Under the pieces are notes generated by a model. The model was not told the DNA's origin. It searched no databases and saw only the letters and a program-made list of their open reading frames with translations. 42,207 nt of DNA from the NCBI GenBank assembly GCA_025454915.1, contig JALONN010000021.1, forward strand, positions 1-42,207, given 5' to 3'. This document shows positions 24,488 through 33,561 of the stretch, in pieces (within the stretch, counting starts at the first letter, position 1; every line of letters starts with the position of its first letter). Both the position numbers and the translations under genes were made by a program. Source of the stretch: Raineya sp. Lineage in GTDB: Bacteria > Bacteroidota > Bacteroidia > Cytophagales > Thermonemataceae.

Positions 24488-26365
24488 TCACTCACTGAGT
24501 TCCAACCAACGCATTTCTTTTTCGTCCAAAAGGCTTGAAATCTGCTCGATTTCTTTCGCCCACCCACTTAAATCTTCATGTGAACCCTCTCCGCTATTGA
24601 GGCGTGTAACCAAACCTGCTTTCTTTTCTTCAAGTTGTTTGATTTCTTTTTCCAGATTCTCAAACTCTTGTTTTTCTTTAAAACTTAGTTTGCGTTTTGA
24701 AACAACAGTTGTTGTTGTATTTGTTTCTATTTTAGCCTCTACTTTCTCCGATTTATTTTTTTCTTGCATTTTTTCCTGCTCTGCCTGCTCATCAAGCCAG
24801 TTTCTATAATCAGAATAGTTGCCGTTAAAATCTTTGATTTTGCCTTCACCCTCCAAAATAAAAAGGTGTTCAACGAGTTTATCCATAAAATAACGGTCGT
24901 GGCTGACAAGTAGCAAACAACCCTGAAAACTTTCCAAAAATTCCTCTAAAATATTGAGTGTCTGAATGTCTAAATCGTTGGTTGGCTCATCCAATATCAA
25001 AAAATTAGGGTTTTGGATAAGTACCTGCATGAGTTGTAAACGTCTTTTTTCACCACCACTCAGTTTTTCGATAGGTTTGTATTGCACTTCAGGTGGAAAT
25101 AAAAAGCGATTCAGGAATTGTGATGCTGTGATGGTTTCACCATTGCCCAACGTTACGACTTCTGCAATTTCTTTGATAAAATCTAAAACTCTTTGTCCTT
25201 CTTGATACTTGAGTGTATCCTGAGAGTAGTATCCCAACTTCACAGTTTCACCCAATTCAATCGTTCCTTGGTCGGGCATAGTCTGCCCAGTTATCATTTT
25301 GAGAAGAGTTGATTTTCCTACCCCGTTTACTCCCACAATACCTATTTTTTCACCTTTCTGGAAGGTATAAGTAAGGTTTTCTGCTATTTTCTGAACACCG
25401 TATTTTTTATAAACACTTTTTAATTCCAAGATTTTATTCCCCAAACGGCTTGTTTTTGTATCGATTTGTAAGTTTTGTTCCTGCTTACCTGATTGAGCTT
25501 TTTCTTGAATTTTGTAGAAATTATCAACCCTATATTTGGCTTTTGTACCTCTTGCTTTGGGTTGTTTACGAATCCATTCAAGCTCTTTTCTGAAAAGGTT
25601 TTTGGCTTTCTGAATTTCAGACTGTTCAATGGCTTCTCGTTCTGCTTTTTTCTCTAAGAAGTAACCATAATTCCCTTCATAATGATAGATTTGCCCAAAG
25701 TCGAGTTCTACTATTTTATTACAAACTTTATCTAAAAAGTATCTGTCGTGGCTAACCAATAGTAAAGATTTTTCTGACATACTCAAATGATACTCAAGCC
25801 ATTCGATGGTTTCTACATCCAAGTGGTTGGTAGGCTCATCGAGTATCAACAAATCGGGGTCATCAATGAGAAAGTATGCCAAAGCCACTCTTTTTTTCTG
25901 ACCTCCTGAAAGCTCTGAAATCTTTTTATCTAAATCATGAATGTCTAATTTCCCTAAAATCTGTTTGATTTTGATTTCATAATCCCAAGCCTGCAAATTA
26001 TCCATCAACTCTAAAGATTTCTGTAATGCTTCGGGTTTTTCAGGGTGCAAAAGAGCCTGTTCGTATGCTTTGATAGCTTTTTGTTGAGGATTCTCAGATG
26101 TAAAAATTGTATCTGCAATACTCAGATTTTCATCAAATTGTGGGTTTTGGCTTAAAAAGCCTACTTTTATATCTTTTCTAGCAGCCACTTTACCTTCATC
26201 GGGTAGTACAGAGCCAGTCAGTATATTCAAGAGGGTGGTTTTTCCTGAACCATTATTTCCCACCAAAGCTATTTTTTCACCTTTTAAAACACCTAACGTA
26301 ACGTTTTTGAGTAAATAACGATCACCAAATTGTTTAGAAATATTATCAGCCGAAAGTATATTCAT
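24488..26365 (-). CDS. ABC-F family ATP-binding protein (Uup-like)
   Basis: The protein has 625 aa and two ABC domains without membrane segments. First domain: Walker A GNNGSGKT (36-43), signature LSGGQKKR, Walker B LLILDEPTNHLD. Second: GVNGVGKS, LSGGEKRR, FLILDEPTNDLD. The ABC-tran linker sits between them, and a C-terminal coiled coil (FENLEKEIKQLEEKKAGLVT) is typical of Uup. ABC-F proteins act on ribosomes in translation, and Uup is linked to DNA/ribosome processes. I start at ATG 26365 (MNILSADNIS); an ATG 21 bases upstream adds MHPKKKL. It heads the minus-strand run that continues into the ATPase/TOPRIM genes. Confidence 0.92.
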   Translation of the reverse strand: MNILSADNISKQFGDRYLLKNVTLGVLKGEKIALVGNNGSGKTTLLNILTGSVLPDEGKVAARKDIKVGFLSQNPQFDENLSIADTIFTSENPQQKAIKAYEQALLHPEKPEALQKSLELMDNLQAWDYEIKIKQILGKLDIHDLDKKISELSGGQKKRVALAYFLIDDPDLLILDEPTNHLDVETIEWLEYHLSMSEKSLLLVSHDRYFLDKVCNKIVELDFGQIYHYEGNYGYFLEKKAEREAIEQSEIQKAKNLFRKELEWIRKQPKARGTKAKYRVDNFYKIQEKAQSGKQEQNLQIDTKTSRLGNKILELKSVYKKYGVQKIAENLTYTFQKGEKIGIVGVNGVGKSTLLKMITGQTMPDQGTIELGETVKLGYYSQDTLKYQEGQRVLDFIKEIAEVVTLGNGETITASQFLNRFLFPPEVQYKPIEKLSGGEKRRLQLMQVLIQNPNFLILDEPTNDLDIQTLNILEEFLESFQGCLLLVSHDRYFMDKLVEHLFILEGEGKIKDFNGNYSDYRNWLDEQAEQEKMQEKNKSEKVEAKIETNTTTTVVSKRKLSFKEKQEFENLEKEIKQLEEKKAGLVTRLNSGEGSHEDLSGWAKEIEQISSLLDEKEMRWLELSE

Positions 26366-26435
26366 TAGTTTCTTTTTTGGGTGCAAGTTAGCTTTTTTTA
26401 GAACAATTTACTACTTTCGAGTATCTATCACTTTT

Positions 26436-26792
26436 ATGAAAATTTATCTTCTTTCTGCTTTTTTATGTTTTGTTTGTATTCAGTCTTTTGGACAAATAGA
26501 TAGATATGACCAAATGGCTCATTTCATCAAAGATAAAATGAATGCCTGTCATTTTTCTGCTATTTATGCTAAATTCACACCTGAACTTCGTAAAAGGATT
26601 TCTATGCCCGAATTTCATAAAATCTGTACAGAGTTTGTCCAAACAGCAGGTAAAATCAAAGCATTTGATAATTTCGCAAAATGGATGTACTCTCTTCAAT
26701 GTGAAAAAAAAGATATGATTATGTGGCTGAATGTGAATGTAGTCAATGGAGAAATTATGGAATTAAAATTCAAATCTAATACTGAAAAATAA
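26436..26792 (+). CDS. Small secreted DUF3887-like protein (paralogue of the next gene's N-terminus)
   Basis: The protein has 118 aa with a signal peptide (MKIYLLSAFLCFVCIQSFGQ). The stretch MAHFIKDKMNACHFSAIYAKFTPELRKRI aligns with TAQFIKDKMNAGEFPAIYAVLSQEFQKQV of the next gene, so it is a duplicate of that protein's N-terminal domain without the enzyme part. I use DUF3887-like loosely for this helix-rich domain. It is probably periplasmic. The function is unknown. Confidence 0.7.
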   Translation: MKIYLLSAFLCFVCIQSFGQIDRYDQMAHFIKDKMNACHFSAIYAKFTPELRKRISMPEFHKICTEFVQTAGKIKAFDNFAKWMYSLQCEKKDMIMWLNVNVVNGEIMELKFKSNTEK

Positions 26793-26870
26793 AACATCAA
26801 TTCTAAAACAATATTTTCCTTTATTTCAAACGTTTTATGGGAGTACATTCATCATTTCAAATTTTATAAT

Positions 26871-28259
26871 ATGAAAAGTTTATTTCCATTTTTGCTTTTC
26901 TTTTCGTTCAATACCGTTTTCGGACAAATGACTACAGATCAAACAGCCCAGTTTATCAAAGATAAAATGAATGCTGGAGAATTTCCAGCTATTTATGCTG
27001 TACTTTCACAAGAATTCCAGAAACAAGTTCCTGCAACAGATTTTGAACAATTTAGTGGTGGTTTGATGCAGGCAATGGGTAAAATACAATCCATTAAACC
27101 TCAAAAGCCCAATGAATACATTGTAAAAGGTGATAAAAAGACCTTTAAAATGCATTTATATGTTGATAAGGGAAAAATTGAAGGTTTACAGTTTTTACCT
27201 TATTCAGAAAAACTCAAGGAAAAATCTATTACCTCTAATCCTCTCCAAACCGATTTAGACAAACAAATTGATGCATTTGCGAGCCCATTTATGCAACAGG
27301 CAGCTACAATGGGCATGAGTATTGGCATTATCAGAGACGGGAAAACCTATTTCTATAATTATGGCGAAACTCAAAAAGGGAATAAAACTTTACCTACTCA
27401 GAATACCCTTTTTGAAATAGGCTCTATTTCAAAAACTTTTACAGGCAGTTTGCTGGCTCTGGCTGTTTTAGAAAAGAAAATCAGTCTTGATGATGAAATA
27501 AACAAATATTTGCCTAAAGATATACCCAAAATGGTTTTCAATGGCAAACCGATTCGTATCAAGCATTTATCAAATCATACATCTGGGCTGCCTCGTATGC
27601 CTGAAGATTTCTTCCAGCTCAAAGGTTTTGATGAGCAGAATCCTTATAAAAACTATACTGATAAAGAGCTTTTTGAATATCTCAAGAAACTAAAACTTAC
27701 CAGAGAGCCTGAAAAACAACTTGAATACTCCAATTTAGGCGTGGGTCTATTAGGTGTTATTTTAGAGAGAGTGTATAAAAAAAGCTATGAAGAATTAATA
27801 AAAGAAAAAATTGCTTTGCCTTTAGAAATGAAAGATACTCATCTCAAAACATCTGAAAATCAGTTTACAAGATTTGCCAAAGGCTATAATGAAGCCAATG
27901 AAATCAATAGTAATTGGGATTTTCAAGCTTTGGCTGCTGCTGGGGCTATCCGTTCAACGGTTTCAGATATGCTTTTATACACACAGGCTCAAATCAGTAC
28001 AAATAAACAGAACTTACAAAATGCCTTTAATTTAGCTCAAACTACTACCTACTCTGCTAAAGAAGAAATAGGTTTGGGTTGGTTCAAAATGAAAAAAGAT
28101 GCAAATACCATTTTTTGGCACAATGGAGGAACTGGTGGTTATCGTAGTTTTATGGCTTTCGATAAAAATAAAAAAGTAGGCGTTGTCATACTCACCAACG
28201 CCTCCGAAGGTCCTGATAATGTTGGTATTCAGATGATGGAATGGCTTCTGAAAAATTAG
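26871..28259 (+). CDS. Serine hydrolase, class C beta-lactamase family, with N-terminal DUF3887-like domain
   Basis: The protein has 462 aa with a signal peptide (MKSLFPFLLFFSFNTVFGQ). Residues ~20-115 form a DUF3887-like domain. Residues ~130-460 form the beta-lactamase/penicillin-binding fold with the active-site S185-I-S-K188, Y286-S-N and HNGGTGG starting at H417 (class C/PBP-type K/HxG). Activity may be as a D-amino-acid or ester hydrolase rather than an antibiotic-inactivating enzyme; the sequence alone does not say. It ends 1 base before the convergent DUF2071 gene, with no terminator between. The preceding small gene duplicates the N-terminal domain. Confidence 0.9.
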   Translation: MKSLFPFLLFFSFNTVFGQMTTDQTAQFIKDKMNAGEFPAIYAVLSQEFQKQVPATDFEQFSGGLMQAMGKIQSIKPQKPNEYIVKGDKKTFKMHLYVDKGKIEGLQFLPYSEKLKEKSITSNPLQTDLDKQIDAFASPFMQQAATMGMSIGIIRDGKTYFYNYGETQKGNKTLPTQNTLFEIGSISKTFTGSLLALAVLEKKISLDDEINKYLPKDIPKMVFNGKPIRIKHLSNHTSGLPRMPEDFFQLKGFDEQNPYKNYTDKELFEYLKKLKLTREPEKQLEYSNLGVGLLGVILERVYKKSYEELIKEKIALPLEMKDTHLKTSENQFTRFAKGYNEANEINSNWDFQALAAAGAIRSTVSDMLLYTQAQISTNKQNLQNAFNLAQTTTYSAKEEIGLGWFKMKKDANTIFWHNGGTGGYRSFMAFDKNKKVGVVILTNASEGPDNVGIQMMEWLLKN

Positions 28260-28260
28260 T

Positions 28261-28965
28261 TTATAAATCTTTTGCCCCAAAAACCTTGATAGCTGAACCC
28301 TCTGCCAACAGTGCATACTTGGGTTCAGTTTCGTTTAAGAAGCTCCACTGTGAGCCATACACTTTAGAAAAATCAACGTTTAAATTGTAGCGTTCAAGAG
28401 GGTAAATTCTCCAAACAGGGTGTTCTACTTCATAACGCAGGGTTTTTCCTGATTTGGTTTGCCCAAATCCCCAAGTATGTTCTTTAAAATAATGCTCCAC
28501 AGAGTTTTTTTCAGGAAAAAAAGGCTCATTTTTGGCAATTGTTTCTACCGAAAATTTTTGGTTATCAAACCCAAAATTATGTTTTACTGTAATGTTTTGA
28601 GGACTGGTCTTCACTTCCGATTGCATCGAAATAGCTTTGTAAGGTTCATTATAAATCACATTTGCCACAAGAGCTATCCAAAATTTTGGAACAAACTCCC
28701 GTACAAACACCACTCCTACTTCACCTTTGTATCTTACATAAAAACGCAGATTAATTTCAGGGAAATTGACATGAAAAGGAATTTTAATACCTTTTACTTT
28801 TGTATCCAAAAAATCGAAAGCCACAAAACTAGCATGAGCCTTGCCATTCAGTGCTGTATCTATCTCAACACCTTTGGGTGTATAAGGCTCTAATACTTTT
28901 ACAGGAACTTCGTAAGTAAGATTTATCAGATTTCGCCACTGAGCAGTAAGAAAAACAGAAGACAT
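28261..28965 (-). CDS. DUF2071 (YqjF-like) family protein
   Basis: The protein has 234 aa and no signal peptide. It begins MSSVFLTAQWRNLINLTYEV and continues LNGKAHASFVAFDFLDTKVKG, EINLRFYVRYKGEVGVVFVR and IYNEPYKAISM. This matches the DUF2071 family, whose biochemical role is poorly defined. The start is ATG 28965. It is convergent with the beta-lactamase-like gene and almost touches it. Confidence 0.8.
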   Translation of the reverse strand: MSSVFLTAQWRNLINLTYEVPVKVLEPYTPKGVEIDTALNGKAHASFVAFDFLDTKVKGIKIPFHVNFPEINLRFYVRYKGEVGVVFVREFVPKFWIALVANVIYNEPYKAISMQSEVKTSPQNITVKHNFGFDNQKFSVETIAKNEPFFPEKNSVEHYFKEHTWGFGQTKSGKTLRYEVEHPVWRIYPLERYNLNVDFSKVYGSQWSFLNETEPKYALLAEGSAIKVFGAKDL

Positions 28966-29050
28966 AGTTTTTGTTTATTTTTTGGAATGAATTTAATAAA
29001 TTTCTTAGTTTTAAGTAATTTTAAAAGTTTTTTGTTCAACTTTTTATAAA

Positions 29051-29458
29051 ATGACTAAGGATAAGTTAATTTTTTTAGGCATATTTTTTGGGTGTGCAAT
29101 TATTTATACAATGATAGATGAATATATAACATTCTGTCCATCACATTTCATGAAAACAAAAATATATCCCTTAGAGTATCGAGCCCTTGTTATTGATAAG
29201 TTTAATGATAAAAAAGACCACAATTTCCCTAAAATTAAATTAAAGAATTATAATAATGATACTATTATACATCCACTTTCTTATACTGAAGAAAATGATT
29301 TTGAATGGAATGGAAACTTGGGTTTGTGGTATAAAGTAGAAATTGGAGATTCTATTTTTAAATCTAAGAATTCTTTAGACATTATCCTTAAAAAAGGATT
29401 TTATGATAGCACTTTTTTCAAATATAATTGTAACCCCAAAAATATTTCTAATTGGTAA
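29051..29458 (+). CDS. Hypothetical membrane-anchored protein
   Basis: The protein has 135 aa. It begins with a hydrophobic helix (KLIFLGIFFGCAIIYTMI) that may anchor it in the inner membrane. The rest is hydrophilic and Asn/Lys-rich with a YNNDTIIHPLS stretch. I recognise no family. It lies 21 bases before the NTF2-like gene, probably as an operon. Confidence 0.6.
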   Translation: MTKDKLIFLGIFFGCAIIYTMIDEYITFCPSHFMKTKIYPLEYRALVIDKFNDKKDHNFPKIKLKNYNNDTIIHPLSYTEENDFEWNGNLGLWYKVEIGDSIFKSKNSLDIILKKGFYDSTFFKYNCNPKNISNW

Positions 29459-29479
29459 TTTCAAACCTATTTTAATTTT

Positions 29480-29878
29480 ATGAAAAAACTCCTATCCTTT
29501 TGTTTTCTATTATGTTCATTCAGCCTTTTGGCTCAAAAAAGCTCGCCCTCAGACCTTGCAGAACAGCAACTCCAAGCTTATAACAAACGTGATATTGAAG
29601 CTTTTTTAGCTCCTTACAGCGATAGTGTGAAAGTATATGAATTTCCCGATAAACTAATGTACAAAGGGAAAGAGACCATGCGAAAATCGTATGCAGAGAT
29701 GTTCAAGGGCTTTCCAGAACTAAACTGCACTCTCAAAAGCAGAGTGGTAGTCGGAAATACTGTGATTGATGAAGAACAAGTGCTTTTCAAAAAGGGAATG
29801 CCCCTTATCCATGCTGTAGCTATTTATAAAATAGCTTTAGGCAAAATTCAGGAAGTATATTTTATTTCAGAAAGGTAA
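29480..29878 (+). CDS. Secreted NTF2-like/SnoaL-type protein
   Basis: The protein has 132 aa with a signal peptide (MKKLLSFCFLLCSFSLLAQ). AEQQLQAYNKRDIEAFLAPYSDSVKVYEFPDKL and the following MRKSYAEMF are typical of the NTF2-like/SnoaL fold, which forms small cone-shaped ligand-binding or enzymatic proteins. The C-terminal strand VAIYKIALGKIQEVYFIS fits. It is secreted, unlike many homologues. The ligand is unknown, and the gene is closed by a hairpin terminator. Confidence 0.8.
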   Translation: MKKLLSFCFLLCSFSLLAQKSSPSDLAEQQLQAYNKRDIEAFLAPYSDSVKVYEFPDKLMYKGKETMRKSYAEMFKGFPELNCTLKSRVVVGNTVIDEEQVLFKKGMPLIHAVAIYKIALGKIQEVYFISER

Positions 29879-29880
29879 AA

Positions 29881-29904
29881 AGGAGGCTTAAGCCTCCTTT
29901 TCGT
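29881..29904. terminator. Bidirectional intrinsic terminator
   Basis: The stem AGGAGGC / GCCTCCT with a TTAA loop has an A-run before it and a T-run after it. It separates the NTF2-like gene (+) from the M14 peptidase gene (-). Confidence 0.85.
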
Positions 29905-29907
29905 TTG

Positions 29908-31665
29908 TTATTCAGGTTGTATAGTACCTGTGTGGGTATTGAATCCACCTTTGGCACTTTTTAATTCAATGTTATAATTTTTAGGTGAGCCTTTTACAAT
30001 CCAACGAACTTTCACATTGCCCATTCCTGCAATATTGGTAACTTCTACGGTTGCAGGTAAGTTTCCCTTTTGTTCTTTACCAATATTAAAATCTGCATTT
30101 TCCATCAATAAACCTGCCACTACACTTTCTCCTTTGAGTGTAACATAATTAGGCGGATTGATTTTATTTTTGATATCATGGCTCAAATGTGTAGGAATAA
30201 TGCGTGTATTGGCAACTGTTGCCGTAATTTGAGTAAATCCATTACCCAAAGACTTACTTTTTACTTCTACTACCTCTAATTTTGGTGTACTATACGCATG
30301 AAACAGCGTAAAAGCCATATTTCTATGAGCATCTTGCTCCAATAAAAACCCAGGGTGATTGCGTACATAGTTTTTCTTAAAGCCCCCAATTTCTATATCA
30401 CCATAATTGGGATGTTTGAAGGGTTTCCATTCTATAAAAGCATCTCCAAAGAGTAATAATTTATCAAATTCATAAAACTCATTATTCTCAAATCTTCCTA
30501 TTCCTGCATCTGGATTTTTATCAAAAAGCAGATAAGATGTCATTAGCTCGTTTACAAAAGCTGTTACACCTCTTCCTGCGTGCATCCATTCAGAAGCTCC
30601 GCCGTAGGTAGTGTACAAATCTTTATAAGAAACCAAATATTTATACCCTGGTATCATTCTTTCACCTGTTTTGCCAAGTACATCATACACAGCAATATCC
30701 GAAGGGGAATACGTAAATTGGTCTTCTTCTGCTCCTGGTCCTCTCAAAAACATTCCACTATAGTTGTGGTAATGCTGTGAGCCTGCAATATTGGGGTGTT
30801 TCATCACAAATTCCATTACACTTCTCGATTCGGGCAGAGAAAATGGATATTTATTTGCCCCTGACTGGATGTAGTCTGGTTGCCAGTTCCAGCCCCAATC
30901 ACGATTAGGGTCGTAATAACCTTTTCTATCTTCATTTACAAAACCATCATTATCATTATCAAGTCCTTCATAACCAAGCAATTCGTACATCCCTTCTTCA
31001 CCTGGCTTTGCCAAAATCAGTTGTCTGGGGTCTTCGGGATGTGGAATGTATCTGCCTGTTTTGGTTTTTCTACGCATCAGGGTTACTTCACCATCTCCAT
31101 TCAAATCATCAAAATCATCTTCATCTAAAGTTCCGTCTCCATCATCATCTACGGGTACAACTCCCGAACGAGGTGTATTGGCATTGTTAAGGTTTTTCAA
31201 AAACTCATCTCTTGCATCAGGATTGATAGATGGAATGATATAAAATGTTTTTTCTTGTAGGAGTTCTTGGATAAACTTCACACTCTGATGGTTTTCAGTC
31301 AGATACCATGCTGTATAAAGTGCTATTTCTGTGCCTTGTATTTCATTGGAGTGGATATTTCCATCAATATAAAAAGCAGGTTTATTTTCAGCTTTTCCAC
31401 CTTTTGAGTCTGTGATAGTCATTACCCACATATCTTTTCCTTTGAAAGACTTTCCGATACTCTCCAGTGTAACCAGATTTGGATAAGCTTTCTGAATTTT
31501 TCTACAGATTTCCACCACTTCATCATAGGCATAATATCTGTTCCAAGCGACTTGTACTTTTGGGTTGTGGGGCGTTCCGATGGCTCTTAAACCCAATTCG
31601 TCTTTCTTTTGGGCAAAAGTTCCCAAAGAAATCAGAAAAAATGAAATCAATATATATTTGTTCAT
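29908..31665 (-). CDS. M14 family zinc carboxypeptidase with acidic calcium-type loops
   Basis: The protein has 585 aa with a signal peptide (MNKYILISFFLISLGTFAQ). The M14 zinc ligands are present: HSNE (H105, E108) and H300 in QHYHNYSG. The FVNELM segment probably supplies the catalytic glutamate. Inserted after the second strand are DxDxDG-like loops (DDDGDGTLDEDD from ~173, LNGDG, DNDNDGFVNED ~237) that look calcium-binding, and a C-terminal beta-sandwich-like region follows (~440-585). It is probably an exported peptidase. A paralogue with altered ligands lies immediately upstream (31810-33435), 145 bases away, containing an inverted repeat. Confidence 0.88.
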   Translation of the reverse strand: MNKYILISFFLISLGTFAQKKDELGLRAIGTPHNPKVQVAWNRYYAYDEVVEICRKIQKAYPNLVTLESIGKSFKGKDMWVMTITDSKGGKAENKPAFYIDGNIHSNEIQGTEIALYTAWYLTENHQSVKFIQELLQEKTFYIIPSINPDARDEFLKNLNNANTPRSGVVPVDDDGDGTLDEDDFDDLNGDGEVTLMRRKTKTGRYIPHPEDPRQLILAKPGEEGMYELLGYEGLDNDNDGFVNEDRKGYYDPNRDWGWNWQPDYIQSGANKYPFSLPESRSVMEFVMKHPNIAGSQHYHNYSGMFLRGPGAEEDQFTYSPSDIAVYDVLGKTGERMIPGYKYLVSYKDLYTTYGGASEWMHAGRGVTAFVNELMTSYLLFDKNPDAGIGRFENNEFYEFDKLLLFGDAFIEWKPFKHPNYGDIEIGGFKKNYVRNHPGFLLEQDAHRNMAFTLFHAYSTPKLEVVEVKSKSLGNGFTQITATVANTRIIPTHLSHDIKNKINPPNYVTLKGESVVAGLLMENADFNIGKEQKGNLPATVEVTNIAGMGNVKVRWIVKGSPKNYNIELKSAKGGFNTHTGTIQPE

Positions 31666-31708
31666 AAAATTCTTTGATTGACGTAAATACTAAATAAACC
31701 CTTAACAG

Positions 31709-31787
31709 AAACCTTATAGGTTTGAATTTTAAACAATTGAAAAACTGTTATTAGAATTATTTTATACTTTATAAACCTATAAGGTTT
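31709..31787. repeat. Inverted pair of AAACCTTATAGGTTT elements
   Basis: AAACCTTATAGGTTT (31709-31723) and its exact reverse complement AAACCTATAAGGTTT (31773-31787) flank an unrelated AT-rich 49-base spacer. Each element alone is a near-palindrome (AAACC/GGTTT). The pair lies between the two M14 genes. It may be a small inverted-repeat element (MITE- or REP-like) or a terminator; no open frame or transposase is present. Confidence 0.65.
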
Positions 31788-31809
31788 TGATGTAAAATTT
31801 AATTGTTAG

Positions 31810-33435
31810 TTATTTTAAACTAACATTCACAGACTCTTTGCCTATCGTTCCTGCACTTACTTGTACCTGCACACTTCCTGAACCTGCCACAAGCCAAGAA
31901 ACTTCCATTTTTTCGCCTCCAGCTATTGCCCTTCTGACTACTTCCATTCTCCTTCCAGCAACAATAGTTTGGCTTTTACTATGAACAAGTTCAATTTTAA
32001 GTTTATCTACATGGCGTGTACGTTCGCCCATTTCACTGTGTGTAGGTAATAAGCCTTTATTATGAATATCTACTGTAATACGTGTCAGTCCGCCTGAAAC
32101 AGCCTCTGTACGTACATTGGTAATCTGAACAGATGGCATCAGAAATACAAAATCCAAGAAAAACTGACTATGTTTCTGAATAGTAGTTTGTAAAAATTGT
32201 GTAGGAGGATTTAGTTTCACAAAAGGCATCAATCCACCTACTTCTACTTTTTTGTCAGGAAAATCAGGGTGTTGAATGGTCTTCCAGTCCACAAATACAT
32301 TGAGTATTTTATTAGCTTCTGCCCAACGTAAAAAACGAACATCATCATTATCTGTTTGAGCTTTTTTGGCTGTATCTTTGGGAACAGACCAAACTGGTGT
32401 GGCAAAGCTCAGCCTTCCGTAATGATAATATGCCCAATTCGAGAAATTTCCACCACCTGTAGGCAAACTAGGTAAATCTTTGATACCAGCTTTTCCATAA
32501 AGTTTAGAAACTTGGTCATTGATGGTAGCGTCTTTTTCTTGCCATCCTGATATTATTTTTTGAGTAGCTTTCGCTCTGTCAAATTTGAAAGGTTCTGTCA
32601 GATTATTGGCTGCTCCAAACTGAAAAACAGCATAAATATTTTTAGCATCATACATAAAATCTAACAAAGCTCTGTTTTCTGGCTCAGAAACTGCAAATTC
32701 GCCAGCTCCATCTGTAAAAAATGGATAACCATGCGTAAAATTCTTATTCATGACAATTCCACCTTCTCCGTCTTCATTGAATTTCCCGTCTTTGTCGTTA
32801 TCAGTACCTTCCGAGATAACAATATACTTTCCTATTTCTCCTTTGGTGGCATCAGCTTTTACAAGCACACGAGCATCATCCTTGTGTGTTTTGAATGTTC
32901 CCGTAGGGTCTTCTATGCGAAGCATGGTGATGAGTGCATCTCCATTCAAATCTTCAACACCATCTTCATTGAGCCTACCATCTCTGTCGTTATCTGCATT
33001 AGAGGCATTTACATTTCTTTCATATTTAAGTTTAGAAAATGCCTGCTCATACCCATCAGGGCTTACACAAGGAACTATATAGATAGTCTTAGACTCCAAA
33101 ACCTTGTTAATACTATCTTTTGAAGCATTTTGAAGAAACTTTTCGGCTATCTGAACGCTACTTTCAACGCCTGCCAAGTGGTAGGCATCAAGCCCTGAGG
33201 CAATCAGGATGGCAGGTTTTTCAGAGGATTTTCCTCCTTTTGAGAGTGTCAGGAGCCAGATTTCTTTGCCTTGTACACTTTTACCAATGCTTTTGAGTTC
33301 GGCAAGATTGCCATATTTGCTATTCAGTTGTTTGAGAGAGGCTGTCAGTTGGGAAAAATTCTTGTATTCTGATTGCCCAAACAGCCCATAAAAGCTCAAC
33401 ATCAGAGCTATGAGGAGTACATTTTTTTGTAGCAT
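31810..33435 (-). CDS. M14 peptidase paralogue with altered zinc ligands, secreted
   Basis: The protein has 541 aa with a signal peptide (MLQKNVLLIALMLSFYGLFGQ). It shares its plan with the downstream M14 enzyme: the same acidic loops (NADNDRDGRLNED and TDNDKDGKFNED) and the same C-terminal sandwich. Aligned without gaps, HxxE becomes DxxH (D83-A-Y-H86) and the third zinc histidine (H300 in the paralogue) is lost in QFGAANN. I infer a pseudopeptidase or one with a changed metal site. It may act as a partner or decoy for the active paralogue. Confidence 0.8.
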   Translation of the reverse strand: MLQKNVLLIALMLSFYGLFGQSEYKNFSQLTASLKQLNSKYGNLAELKSIGKSVQGKEIWLLTLSKGGKSSEKPAILIASGLDAYHLAGVESSVQIAEKFLQNASKDSINKVLESKTIYIVPCVSPDGYEQAFSKLKYERNVNASNADNDRDGRLNEDGVEDLNGDALITMLRIEDPTGTFKTHKDDARVLVKADATKGEIGKYIVISEGTDNDKDGKFNEDGEGGIVMNKNFTHGYPFFTDGAGEFAVSEPENRALLDFMYDAKNIYAVFQFGAANNLTEPFKFDRAKATQKIISGWQEKDATINDQVSKLYGKAGIKDLPSLPTGGGNFSNWAYYHYGRLSFATPVWSVPKDTAKKAQTDNDDVRFLRWAEANKILNVFVDWKTIQHPDFPDKKVEVGGLMPFVKLNPPTQFLQTTIQKHSQFFLDFVFLMPSVQITNVRTEAVSGGLTRITVDIHNKGLLPTHSEMGERTRHVDKLKIELVHSKSQTIVAGRRMEVVRRAIAGGEKMEVSWLVAGSGSVQVQVSAGTIGKESVNVSLK

Positions 33436-33561
33436 ACTATTTTAATTGGTTTATGTTGTTTGCTTTTGCAACGCAGATTCATGTAAAATAGTATGATTTA
33501 TTGAATAGATTTTTGTAAATTAATATTCTCAGATTAAAAAATACTTCACTTGAAATAAAAA

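Noticed and set aside
24460..24495. Repeat shared with 34640-34670 (TTATTCATAA...TCAC)
   Set aside because: The match is short and AT-rich; it could be chance in this base composition.
26871..28259. Antibiotic-resistance beta-lactamase
   Set aside because: The fold and active-site motifs are shared with many esterases and peptidases, so resistance cannot be claimed.
28459..28893. 144-codon plus-strand frame opposite the DUF2071 gene
   Set aside because: It is antisense to a recognised gene, and its composition looks like a translation of the reverse strand.
32731..33123. Plus-strand frames opposite the second M14 gene
   Set aside because: They lie in the acidic-loop region, whose codons read open on the reverse strand; no family or signal is seen.
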